DNA from: an uncultured Collinsella sp.
GTDB lineage: Bacteria; Actinomycetota; Coriobacteriia; Coriobacteriales; Coriobacteriaceae
Assembly: GCA_900541715.1 (NCBI GenBank)
Contig: UQLI01000024.1
Span: forward strand, 1 to 36,096
Length of the DNA stretch: 36,096 nucleotides
Direction of reading: 5' to 3'
Shown here: positions 16,151 to 23,150 of the stretch, one piece after another
How the letters are laid out: every line of letters begins with the position of its first letter
How positions within the stretch are numbered: the stretch's first letter is position 1
Position numbers and translations under genes: made by a program
Notes under the pieces: model-generated
The model's input: only the letters and a program-made list of their open reading frames with translations
What the model was told of the DNA's origin: nothing
The model's database searches: none

Positions 16151-17088
16151 TGATTTCTCCCGGGGCAGGCCTTTCTGCCGTTGCGATTGTCGGTCCGACC
16201 GCAGTTGGTAAAAGTGATGTCGCAGATCGTTTGGCGGCTCGCCTTTCGTCCGAAGTGCTGTCGTGTGACGCGATGCAAATCTATCGAGGTATGGATATCG
16301 GCACTGCCAAGATGACACCTGAGGAATGCACGGCGCCTCTACGCCTGGTCGATATTGTTGAACCGGGCGTTGCATATTCTGCGGCGTTGTATCAGGCAGA
16401 CGCTCGTGTGCATGTTGATCGCTTGCTGGGCGAGGGTCGCCTACCGGTTTTTTGCGGGGGTACAGGTTTGTATCTCAAGGCCGCCCTGGATGAGATGGAT
16501 TTTCCCTCGGGCGAGCTTGAGGACGATCGCCGCGCGGGGTATCAGGAGCTTGCCGAGCGCATTGGCGAGGAGGCGCTGCACGCGCTGCTTGCCGAGCGTG
16601 ACCCCGAGTCCGCCGCGGTCATCCACCCCCATAATGTTCGTCGCGTGATTCGCGCGCTGGAAATGCACGATGATGGCGTGTCCTACGCGCAACAAAAGTC
16701 GCAGTTTAGTGTTCCGCGCGAGCATTATCACGCTCTGTGGTTTGGATTGACGCGTAATCGCGAGGCGCTTTACGAGCGTATTAACCTACGCGTCGATCTG
16801 ATGTTTGAGCAGGGTCTTGTTGATGAGGTTCGCGGTCTTATGGACCAGGGGCTGAGAGATGCCCTGACTTCGATGCAAGCGATTGGCTATAAAGAGATCA
16901 TCGATGCCTTTGACGGCGTGATTTCTATGGATGAGGCTCGCGAACTCATCAAGATGCGTTCGCGTCGCTATGCCAAGCGTCAGCTTTCGTGGTTTAAACG
17001 CGATGACCGCATCGTGTGGTTCGACATGGACGAGTTTACGATCGATGAGGTCGTTGAGGATATCCTTCACCGTATCGAGGCGGCCTAA
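16150..17088 (+). CDS. miaA: tRNA dimethylallyltransferase MiaA
   Basis: Transfers dimethylallyl from DMAPP to A37 of tRNAs reading UNN codons, creating the substrate for MiaB. 312 residues. P-loop GPTAVGKS at 15-22, then SCDAMQIYRGMDIGTAK (the D-S-x-Q-x-Y type motif) and GGTGLYLKA. The NVRRVIRALE and SMQAIGYKE segments and the C-terminal RYAKRQLSWFKRD are family hallmarks. The start codon overlaps the miaB stop, and the stop overlaps the hflX start; both junctions are TAATG. Confidence 0.96.
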   Translation: MISPGAGLSAVAIVGPTAVGKSDVADRLAARLSSEVLSCDAMQIYRGMDIGTAKMTPEECTAPLRLVDIVEPGVAYSAALYQADARVHVDRLLGEGRLPVFCGGTGLYLKAALDEMDFPSGELEDDRRAGYQELAERIGEEALHALLAERDPESAAVIHPHNVRRVIRALEMHDDGVSYAQQKSQFSVPREHYHALWFGLTRNREALYERINLRVDLMFEQGLVDEVRGLMDQGLRDALTSMQAIGYKEIIDAFDGVISMDEARELIKMRSRRYAKRQLSWFKRDDRIVWFDMDEFTIDEVVEDILHRIEAA

Positions 17089-18377
17089 TGGCTCGATTTC
17101 CTCTCGTTCCTTCGGCGCCTGAGCCCGAACGTGCCGTTCTTGTCGGAGTTGAGTGGCGCGATAACGCCTGGCCGCTTGATCGTTCGCTTGACGAGCTTGA
17201 GCGCCTGGCCCATACGGCTGGCGCCCAGTGCGTGGCGCGTTTGTCACAACGTCTGGTTAAGCCGTATCCAAAATCGTTTATCGGCTCCGGAAAGGTTGAG
17301 GAGCTTTGCGGGCTCGTACATCGTATGGATGCCGATGTTGTTATCTTCGACGACGATTTAACGCCCTCGCAGCAGTCGTATCTTGAGAAAGCCGTGGGCG
17401 AACCGGTTAAGATTATCGATCGCACGGCGTTGATTCTCGATATCTTTGGCCTGCACGCTCAGACCCGTGAGGGCCGCCTGCAGGTGCAGCTAGCCCAATT
17501 GCAGTATCTGTTGCCCCGCTTGCGCGGTATGTGGAGCCATCTTGCTAAAGAGCAGACACGCGGTGGCATTGGCTCGCGCTTTGGCCAGGGCGAAAGCCAG
17601 CTCGAGGTTGACCGACGTTTGATTCGCAACAAGATTGCCGCGCTTCGTCGTGAGCTTAAGCAGGTCGAACAGCGCCGCGATGTCCAGTCAAAGAGTCGTA
17701 TCGAGTCGCCGGCGTTTCGCGTTGCCCTAGCCGGTTATACCAATGCCGGTAAGTCGACGTTGCTCAATCGCCTGACCGGGTCCACGGTGCTTTCTCAGGA
17801 CAAATTGTTCGCCACGCTCGATCCGACGACGCGCTCGTATCGCTTGCCCGGTGGTCGTGGTATGACCATTACCGATACCGTTGGCTTTATTCAAAAGCTA
17901 CCGCATGGTCTCGTTGATGCCTTTAAGTCCACGCTGTCTGAGGTCCTTGGTGCTGACCTGGTCCTTAAAGTTGTGGATGCCTCTGACGAGGACTACGAGC
18001 GCCAGCTTGAGGCGGTCGATCGCGTTCTTGACGAGATCGGTGCCGGTGAGCGTTTGACGCTTACGGTGTTCAATAAAATCGACCTACTCGATAGCGTCGA
18101 TCGATTGAGTTTCCATCGTCGCTATCCCGAGGCCGTGCTGTTCTCGGCCCAGACGGGCGAGGGGCTCGACGATCTCGTCGACCGTATTGCTCGTGAGGCA
18201 GCTGCCACCGATGTGTTGCTCTCCGCTGATATCCCGTATCGCGAGGGCGCCCTCATTACGCTGGTGCATGAGCAGGGAACCCTTCTGCATGAGGAATATC
18301 TAGAGGACGGCGTTCGCATTGTGGCAAAGATGCCGGCTCGTATTGCGCCGCGGCTCGAGCGTTATCGCACCGAGTAG
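17088..18377 (+). CDS. hflX: Ribosome-associated GTPase HflX
   Basis: GTPase that rescues or splits stalled 70S ribosomes under stress. 429 residues. The N-terminal HflX domain has the KTREGRLQVQLAQLQY-type helix (here TREGRLQVQLAQLQYLLPRL) and GGIGSRFGQGE-S-LEVDRR. The G domain follows: G1 GYTNAGKST (about 217-225), switch region LFATLDPTTR, G3 DTVGF, G4 NKIDL, and G5-like SAQTG. The start is fused to the miaA stop. The last 16 nt overlap the 3' end of a - strand gene, so the two converge. Confidence 0.95.
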   Translation: MARFPLVPSAPEPERAVLVGVEWRDNAWPLDRSLDELERLAHTAGAQCVARLSQRLVKPYPKSFIGSGKVEELCGLVHRMDADVVIFDDDLTPSQQSYLEKAVGEPVKIIDRTALILDIFGLHAQTREGRLQVQLAQLQYLLPRLRGMWSHLAKEQTRGGIGSRFGQGESQLEVDRRLIRNKIAALRRELKQVEQRRDVQSKSRIESPAFRVALAGYTNAGKSTLLNRLTGSTVLSQDKLFATLDPTTRSYRLPGGRGMTITDTVGFIQKLPHGLVDAFKSTLSEVLGADLVLKVVDASDEDYERQLEAVDRVLDEIGAGERLTLTVFNKIDLLDSVDRLSFHRRYPEAVLFSAQTGEGLDDLVDRIAREAAATDVLLSADIPYREGALITLVHEQGTLLHEEYLEDGVRIVAKMPARIAPRLERYRTE

Positions 18378-19066
18378 GCGAGCTCCAAAATGCCCAGTAT
18401 GATGGGCTGATGCAGCAGATAAAAGGGGAGTGCGTGACGTCCAAGGCTGGCGAGCGCCGGTAGGGGGTTGGCGTAGGTCCAGCTAGGGACGGTCTTATCG
18501 ATTCCCTGCGCTATATGTGCGGCGAAGTATCCTGCAAGATACATAAAGATAAACGGGATGATGGGGTAGTAATCACCTGAAACAAACCCAGGGCTCGGAA
18601 ATCCCAGCCACGCCAGGTAGGGGACAGGGTAGATTGTTTTGGGGATGCTCCAGGTGAGGGCGAACAACACAAGGCATAGGGACATGCCCCATCTCGCCGA
18701 TATCCTCTTAAGGACGGGATCGGTCAACGCCACGATGCCGGTACATGCGGCCATGCAGTAGATGATGCCAAAATTAACCGAATCGTCTACTGAGACAAGC
18801 GTTGTTACCAACCAGACGACGAGTGCTGCTAAGGCGTATTTGGCGGCACGTTTGATATTGTTGCGTGAAAGGGTGCACATCCAACCCGCGATAAACAGAA
18901 ATACCCAGCTGATGCTGGCGCGCCAGATGTCTTGAAAGACAGTCTGGGTAAACCAGGGCATATCCCAACCGTACAGGTAGGCGAGATCGTAGCAAGCGTG
19001 AAAACCTGCCATTGAAATCATCGTAAACCCGCGGACGGTATCAAAGATGGTGATGCGTTTTTGCAT
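18362..19066 (-). CDS. DUF1624/HGSNAT-like multi-pass membrane protein
   Basis: 234-residue membrane protein with about seven hydrophobic helices. The opening RITIFDTVRGFTMISMAGFHACYDL and the ending GRHALPFYLLHQPIILGILEL match the DUF1624 group (heparan-alpha-glucosaminide N-acetyltransferase-like acyltransferases), where the early His and late Leu-His-Gln are conserved. The substrate is unknown; envelope sugar acylation is a reasonable guess. Its ATG overlaps the lexA stop (TAATG), so it is the second gene of the lexA transcript and probably under the same SOS control. It converges with hflX with a 16-nt overlap. Confidence 0.8.
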   Translation of the reverse strand: MQKRITIFDTVRGFTMISMAGFHACYDLAYLYGWDMPWFTQTVFQDIWRASISWVFLFIAGWMCTLSRNNIKRAAKYALAALVVWLVTTLVSVDDSVNFGIIYCMAACTGIVALTDPVLKRISARWGMSLCLVLFALTWSIPKTIYPVPYLAWLGFPSPGFVSGDYYPIIPFIFMYLAGYFAAHIAQGIDKTVPSWTYANPLPALASLGRHALPFYLLHQPIILGILELAYSVR

Positions 19067-19710
19067 TACGAGAACCGGCGCATCAAGCCGACGACTTTGC
19101 CCAAGATAACGGGATTCGTTGCATAGATAGGCTCCATGGTGTCATTCTCAGGCTGCAGGCGTACGCGTCCCTGCTCCTTGTAGAACGTTTTGACGGTCGC
19201 TGAACCATCAATCATGGCCACGACAATTTCGCCATTCATGGCACTCTTTTGTTCACGGACGATGATGTAATCGCCATTGAAGATGCCGACATTGATCATT
19301 GAGCTCCCATGCACCTCAAGGATAAAGGAACCCTGATCGGTGGCGATTTCGGTCGGGATAGTAAAAGTGTCTTCGATGTTCTGCTCGGCCAGAATGGGGA
19401 TCCCAGCCGCGACGCGACCAACGAGCGGTAGCGAGACCGTTCCGCGAGGTGCGGTGGGCTCGTCAGATTTAGAAATTGAGACAGAGGAGCCGTCCTCGTT
19501 AAAGAGTTCCAGGGCGCGCGGTTTGGTGGCATCGCGCTTGAGCAGCCCGCGCGCCTCCAAGGCAGATAAGTGGGCGTGCACGGTGCTGGGGGAGGAAAGG
19601 CCCACGGCAGAAGCCATCTCGCGCACGCTGGGCGGATAACCCTTCTCTTGCTGATATTCCTTGATGAAGTCGTAAATTTGCTGCTGACGCTTGGTAATTT
19701 TGCGAGCCAT
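19066..19710 (-). CDS. lexA: SOS repressor LexA
   Basis: 214 residues. N-terminal winged helix (KRQQQIYDFIKEYQQEKGYP, then PSVREMASAVGLSSPSTVHAHL) and C-terminal S24 self-cleaving domain. The cleavage bond is predicted at A102-G103 in RVAAGIP. The catalytic pair is S137 (HGSSM) and K174 (ATVKTF). The start was placed at 19710, where AGAGAGG lies 8 nt upstream. An open frame reaching 19815 would run through the LexA boxes and is rejected. Boxes at 19734-19803 indicate autorepression. A DUF1624 gene follows with overlapping stop and start. Confidence 0.97.
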   Translation of the reverse strand: MARKITKRQQQIYDFIKEYQQEKGYPPSVREMASAVGLSSPSTVHAHLSALEARGLLKRDATKPRALELFNEDGSSVSISKSDEPTAPRGTVSLPLVGRVAAGIPILAEQNIEDTFTIPTEIATDQGSFILEVHGSSMINVGIFNGDYIIVREQKSAMNGEIVVAMIDGSATVKTFYKEQGRVRLQPENDTMEPIYATNPVILGKVVGLMRRFS

Positions 19711-19733
19711 CAGGGCATCCTCTCTACCCATGT

Positions 19734-19747
19734 CAAACAAATGTTCG
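19734..19747. promoter_or_regulatory. LexA box 1 (lexA-proximal)
   Basis: CAAACAAATGTTCG matches CGAAC-N4-GTTCG with one change. It lies 24 nt from the lexA start and would overlap a weak lexA -10 (AACATT read on the - strand, 19745-19740; -35 TTGTTC at 19768-19763). Confidence 0.75.
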
Positions 19748-19755
19748 AATTTTGC

Positions 19756-19785
19756 TTGACAGGAACAACTGTTCGAAGATAATAA
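19756..19785 (+). promoter_or_regulatory. Promoter of the LysM gene with LexA box 2
   Basis: -35 TTGACA (19756-19761), 18-nt spacer, -10 TAATAA (19780-19785). LexA box GGAACAACTGTTCG (19762-19775) fills the spacer, exactly the arrangement seen at recA. Confidence 0.8.
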
Positions 19786-19789
19786 TAAC

Positions 19790-19803
19790 CGAACATTCGT
19801 TCT
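19790..19803. promoter_or_regulatory. LexA box 3
   Basis: CGAACATTCGTTCT, one change from the perfect box. It sits just downstream of the LysM promoter -10. Three boxes within 70 nt suggest tight, cooperative repression of both divergent transcripts. Confidence 0.78.
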
Positions 19804-19870
19804 CGCGCTAGACATTTTTGTCCGCGCGGCTTGATAAAACTGTTCTCAGCAAAACACGCGAGAGGAGAAC

Positions 19871-20323
19871 ATGATGAACGCAACGAATATGGTCCAGGGA
19901 AACCTCGCCCTTAAGCTCGAGACGCCTGCAGAACCCACTTTTACGGTTGTTCAGGGCGGCCGCTCCGGCTTTCAGCCTTTGACCGTAAAGCCTGCTCGCA
20001 ATCAGCAGGCTGTAGTCGCGCCGGCTCGCGTTGCCCTGAAGGTTCCGACGATTGTCGCCGTTGCCGTTGCGCTTACGCTCTTCTTTGTCCTCGCTACGTC
20101 GGTCTTTAGCGCTCGTCACGCCGCGTATGCCGAGTCCGTTTCCAACGTTACCTACGAGACCATTCGCGTTCAGCCTGGCGATTCTCTTTGGTCGCTTGCC
20201 GAGGAATATCCAATCGAAGGCCTTTCCACGCAAGAGACTTCCGACATGATTCGTAGTGTCAATCATCTGGAGCATGGTTCGCTCGCCGCCGGTGCGCATC
20301 TTAAGGTTCCTGCTCGTTCGTAA
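19871..20323 (+). CDS. SOS-controlled LysM membrane protein, probable division inhibitor
   Basis: 150 residues: a cytoplasmic N-terminus of about 57 residues, one membrane helix (58-80, TIVAVAVALTLFFVLATSVF), and an extracellular LysM domain (about 96-148, IRVQPGDSLWSLAEEYP ... GAHLKVP) that binds peptidoglycan. A LysM membrane protein divergent from lexA is the arrangement of B. subtilis yneA, which halts division during SOS, and of mycobacterial Rv2719c (between lexA and nrdR, as here). By position and architecture this is the counterpart, although sequence outside the LysM domain is not recognisably conserved. AGAGGAG precedes tandem ATGs at 19871 and 19874; either may be used. Confidence 0.85.
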   Translation: MMNATNMVQGNLALKLETPAEPTFTVVQGGRSGFQPLTVKPARNQQAVVAPARVALKVPTIVAVAVALTLFFVLATSVFSARHAAYAESVSNVTYETIRVQPGDSLWSLAEEYPIEGLSTQETSDMIRSVNHLEHGSLAAGAHLKVPARS

Positions 20324-20336
20324 TCATTATCGCGCT

Positions 20337-20380
20337 GCGCATGGTACCCTTGTTATCGTTTAAGAGGAGGTACCATGCGC
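20337..20380 (+). promoter_or_regulatory. Hairpin burying the nrdR start codon
   Basis: GCGCATGGTACC (20337-20348) is perfectly complementary to GGTACCATGCGC (20369-20380). The second arm contains the nrdR ATG (20375-20377) and the last bases of its AGGAGG ribosome site (20365-20370). In RNA this 12-bp stem with a 20-nt loop would block initiation, so nrdR translation is likely controlled, or needs coupling to the upstream LysM reading frame. Confidence 0.65.
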
Positions 20381-20818
20381 TGTCCCAAATGCGGCAAGGC
20401 ACATACCCGCGTCGTTGATTCCCGTATGCAGGAGTCTAATAACACCATTAAGCGTCGTCGCGAATGTTGCTCGTGTAACTATCGCTTTACAACGTTTGAG
20501 CGATGCGAAGACCCAATTGAGGTCATTAAGTCAGACGGAACCAAGCAGCGGTTCGATCGCAATAAGCTGCTCGTCGGCTTGATGCGCGCCACCATCAAGC
20601 GCGATATCGACACTAAGAAGCTCAATGAGATTATCGACGACATCGAGGTCGAGCTGCGCTCTCGCACGCTGACGGCCGTCACGTCCCATGAGTTGGGTGA
20701 CATGGTGCTCAAGCGCTTGGCCAAGATCGACAAGGTGGCTTACATCCGTTTTGCCTCGGTCTACCGCGATTTCAAAGACGTCGATGAGTTTCTGCAAGAG
20801 CTCGACAAGCTAAGGTGA
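20375..20818 (+). CDS. nrdR: Transcriptional repressor NrdR
   Basis: Represses ribonucleotide reductase genes according to ATP/dATP. 147 residues. Zinc ribbon C3-x2-C6 ... C31, C34 (MRCPKCG, RRRECCSC, NYRFTTFE) followed by an ATP-cone (IEVIKSDGTKQRFDRNKLLV ... VAYIRFASVYRDFKDVDEF). Length and motifs are canonical. It lies 51 nt behind the SOS-controlled LysM gene and 4 nt before dut, matching the mycobacterial lexA-Rv2719c-nrdR order. Its start codon is inside a strong hairpin. Confidence 0.97.
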   Translation: MRCPKCGKAHTRVVDSRMQESNNTIKRRRECCSCNYRFTTFERCEDPIEVIKSDGTKQRFDRNKLLVGLMRATIKRDIDTKKLNEIIDDIEVELRSRTLTAVTSHELGDMVLKRLAKIDKVAYIRFASVYRDFKDVDEFLQELDKLR

Positions 20819-20822
20819 TTCC

Positions 20823-21266
20823 ATGTCCAGCATTACCGTCAACATAAAGCGTCTCGACCCCACCGTCGAGCTTCCCAAATACGCCCATCCCACCGATGCC
20901 GGCTTGGATCTGCGCTCCAACGAGGACTGCGTCCTGAAGCCCTTCGAACGCCGTCTGGTCTCTACTGGGCTGGCCATCGCCCTGCCCGATGGCTACGCCG
21001 GCTTCGTCCAGCCCCGCAGCGGCTTGGCCATCAAGCAGGGCCTGTCTATAGTCAATACGCCGGGCCTCATCGACGCCCACTACCGAGGAGAACTCAAGGT
21101 TATCCTCATCAACCTGGATCCCTCCAACAACATCCAAATCAACAAAGGCGACCGCATCGCCCAACTCGTCATCCAAGAAGTCCCCACGGTTAACCTCATA
21201 GAAGTAGAAGAACTAGACGAAACCGACCGAGGCAACGGAGGCTTCGGTTCTTCTGGTGTGGCTTAG
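20823..21266 (+). CDS. dut: Deoxyuridine 5'-triphosphate nucleotidohydrolase
   Basis: Hydrolyses dUTP to dUMP, preventing uracil incorporation and feeding dTMP synthesis. 147 residues with all five trimeric dUTPase motifs: PTDAGLDLRS, QPRSGLAIKQG, NTPGLIDAHYRGEL, GDRIAQLVI and the C-terminal RGNGGFGSSG P-loop-like arm. It begins 4 nt after nrdR, so the two genes for nucleotide balance are co-transcribed. The last 60 codons use many A-ending codons (GAA, ATA, CGA), unlike the first half of the gene. Confidence 0.96.
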   Translation: MSSITVNIKRLDPTVELPKYAHPTDAGLDLRSNEDCVLKPFERRLVSTGLAIALPDGYAGFVQPRSGLAIKQGLSIVNTPGLIDAHYRGELKVILINLDPSNNIQINKGDRIAQLVIQEVPTVNLIEVEELDETDRGNGGFGSSGVA

Positions 21267-21290
21267 CCCATTTCTTCGTTGAAAATGGGC
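21266..21290 (+). terminator. Hairpin at the dut stop codon
   Basis: GCCCATTT (21266-21273) pairs with AAATGGGC (21283-21290). It starts at the last base of the dut stop codon. No T-run follows, so it may be an mRNA end structure rather than a full terminator. Confidence 0.45.
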
Positions 21291-21307
21291 GTCGTAATGC
21301 CCGCTCG

Positions 21308-21401
21308 CCCCTGGGAGGCCCCTATATATCATCCCGTGCTCAAACATTCTCGCTTCGCTGCGAAACTGCGCGCGGGACGATATATAGGGGCCTCCCAGGG
21401 G
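21308..21401. repeat. Long hairpin element A (first copy)
   Basis: A 23-bp perfect stem (21308-21330 with 21379-21401), one A-C mismatch, then five more pairs (21332-21336 with 21373-21377), closing a core of about 36 nt (21337-21372). The core is shared, apart from a 9-nt insertion, with element B in opposite orientation, while the outer stem sequences differ. It lies 42 nt after dut in the sense direction of dut. No reading frame is credible. Confidence 0.85.
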
Positions 21402-21480
21402 TGAGCTACGTTTACATGCTCGCAATCGGTTATGGCTTCCCATCTGAAGCCGAATGCTGTATCTAGAAACTGTGTCTAAC

Positions 21481-21531
21481 AAGTAATCCGATCTGACAAA
21501 GAGACGGCTCCTTTGTCAGATCGGATTACTT
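21481..21531. repeat. 21-bp perfect inverted repeat C
   Basis: The arm 21481-21501 is the exact complement of 21511-21531, with a 9-nt loop. Outside the right arm GATTACTT is repeated (21533-21540). It sits midway between elements A and B, between the convergent dut and glycosyltransferase genes, and may act as a bidirectional transcription stop, though neither side has a long T-run. Confidence 0.75.
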
Positions 21532-21605
21532 TGATTACTTGTTTCCGAGTTCCCCTTCGCTGCTTTTCGTAGGGTAACCGATATGGCTGCTAGTGCGTAC
21601 GTATA

Positions 21606-21718
21606 GCCGTGGCGCAGGGCGCCCACACATATCGTTCCACGCGCAGTTTCGCAGCGAGCGAAGCGAAGCGAGAATGTTTGAGCATGGAATGATATGTGTG
21701 GGCGGCCTGCGCCACGGC
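21606..21718. repeat. Long hairpin element B (second copy, inverted)
   Basis: Arms 21606-21641 and 21683-21718 pair over 36 positions with only three non-Watson-Crick sites. The loop region repeats the core of element A on the other strand, with an extra 9 nt made of GCGAA-type units. It ends 14 nt from the 3' end of the - strand glycosyltransferase, in that gene's sense orientation, just as A follows dut. Confidence 0.85.
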
Positions 21719-21731
21719 GGACAGTCCAATG

Positions 21732-23033
21732 TTAGCGGATATGCGCAGGCTTGCCGCCCCAGTAGAAGCGGCAGAAGGCTCGTTTGCGCTTTTGGGGTTT
21801 GCCTACGAGCTCCATGGCTGCGATGGCTATGTCTTCGGCTGCGTGGGGGCGGCGTAGCACTTCGCCGTTGATTAGTAAGGCTTTGAGTGACTCGGGGTGG
21901 TCGTGCAGGTGACGGAGCGTCACGATGAGCTTTCGTGCTGTGGTGACGTGCATGCTGGCGCCCATGCCGGTGAGCATCGTGGTGTTGGCCTTTTCCTGAC
22001 CGTATGATTTGCCCAACAGGATCATCGGCAGATGCGCGCACAGGCACTCGGTGACGGTGAGTCCGCCCGATTTGAGGATTGCGAGGTCGCAGCCGTGCAT
22101 GAGGGCCGCCATGTCGTCCACGTAGTCCAGAACCGTGACGTTTTCGAGCTTCATGGCGTCGAAGAGCGTCTTGAGGCGGGTGGCGTATTCCTCATCCTTG
22201 CCCGGCAAAAAGACAAAGTGCATGTCCTCGAAGCTGCGCAGGAAGGGGAGTGTGCGGTCCATCTCCGCGCGAAAGCGAACGTACGGTTGAGGCAAACTGG
22301 CACCGGCCATCACCAACACAACGGTCTTGTCAGCGGGGAGATTGAACTTCTCGAGTTCTTCCTCGCGATTGTAGTCCGTATCAAACCCGGCGCGAATGGG
22401 GATGCCTGTAATGCGGATTTTGGTCTCGGGAACTTTACGGGGGCGAAGTGTCTCGGCCATAAATTCGTTGGCTACGCAGAACAGGTCGGTGTCCTTGTGG
22501 GGCCAAAAGCCTTCGACTTCATAGTCTGTTGGTACGCAGATGACCGGATAATCGATACCCGTGATGACGCGGGCACCCACAGCGACGTTGGCCGCCGTGA
22601 TGTGTGTCGCGACCACGGCTATGGGCCTGCGGGTGCGGACATATTCGTTGAAGGCAGGGAACATAATACGTGACCATGCCGTGCCTCCGCCCCAGAGCAG
22701 ATGTCCCGTAAACGTGTATCGCCAGGTTAGGTCATATATGGGACGCGTGGCGCCGGTAAACGAAGCTGCTGTTTTATTACCATCGAACCTAATGCGTCCA
22801 AAATCGAGGATATCCAGGACTTCGATCTCAACATCCTCAGGGATTCCCTTGGTGCCGCGGATAAGGTCCAATGCTTGTGCAATCGCGTTGGCGGCGGCTT
22901 TGTGGCCCGATCCAACCGATGCGTGCACAATGGTTACTAGGGGTTTTTGTGCAGGTGAAACGGTCATTTGCTCCGGTTGGGGAGTGGCTTGCATGGGCAG
23001 GGGAGCGCTATTGCTCGTCTGCGTTTGATCCAT
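21732..23033 (-). CDS. UgtP/MGDG synthase-like glycosyltransferase
   Basis: 433 residues. The N-terminal half has the MGDG-synthase domain signature (VTIVHASVGSGHKAAANAIA) and the C-terminal half a GT28-type sugar-nucleotide domain (VLVMAGASLPQ ... AILKSGGLTVTECL, then GQEKANTTML). Relatives transfer glucose or galactose from UDP-sugar to diacylglycerol, making membrane glycolipids and lipoteichoic acid anchors. The acceptor here is not determined. The start at 23033 has GAAGGGGAG upstream; an open extension to 23162 would run into the trxB leader. The first 30 residues are Gln/Pro/Thr-rich and low in complexity. Divergent from trxB with a 117-nt gap. Confidence 0.85.
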   Translation of the reverse strand: MDQTQTSNSAPLPMQATPQPEQMTVSPAQKPLVTIVHASVGSGHKAAANAIAQALDLIRGTKGIPEDVEIEVLDILDFGRIRFDGNKTAASFTGATRPIYDLTWRYTFTGHLLWGGGTAWSRIMFPAFNEYVRTRRPIAVVATHITAANVAVGARVITGIDYPVICVPTDYEVEGFWPHKDTDLFCVANEFMAETLRPRKVPETKIRITGIPIRAGFDTDYNREEELEKFNLPADKTVVLVMAGASLPQPYVRFRAEMDRTLPFLRSFEDMHFVFLPGKDEEYATRLKTLFDAMKLENVTVLDYVDDMAALMHGCDLAILKSGGLTVTECLCAHLPMILLGKSYGQEKANTTMLTGMGASMHVTTARKLIVTLRHLHDHPESLKALLINGEVLRRPHAAEDIAIAAMELVGKPQKRKRAFCRFYWGGKPAHIR

Positions 23034-23150
23034 CGATAACTCCCCTTCAGATTTGTTACGCGATTTATCATTGTAGTGCATGAGTGTCATGTTCACGTAA
23101 ATTTGGGTATGAGCGCAAAGAACGCCAATCTTTCGACAGGAGGTCTCTTC

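Noticed and set aside
19711..19815. N-terminal extension of LexA upstream of 19710
   Set aside because: It would translate through two LexA boxes and the promoter region and lacks a ribosome site; 214 residues is the normal length.
21308..21718. Hairpins A and B as a CRISPR array, retron or integron attC sites
   Set aside because: Only two copies in inverted orientation with no spacers; no reverse transcriptase, Cas or integrase gene nearby; the conserved part is the core, whereas attC sites conserve the ends.
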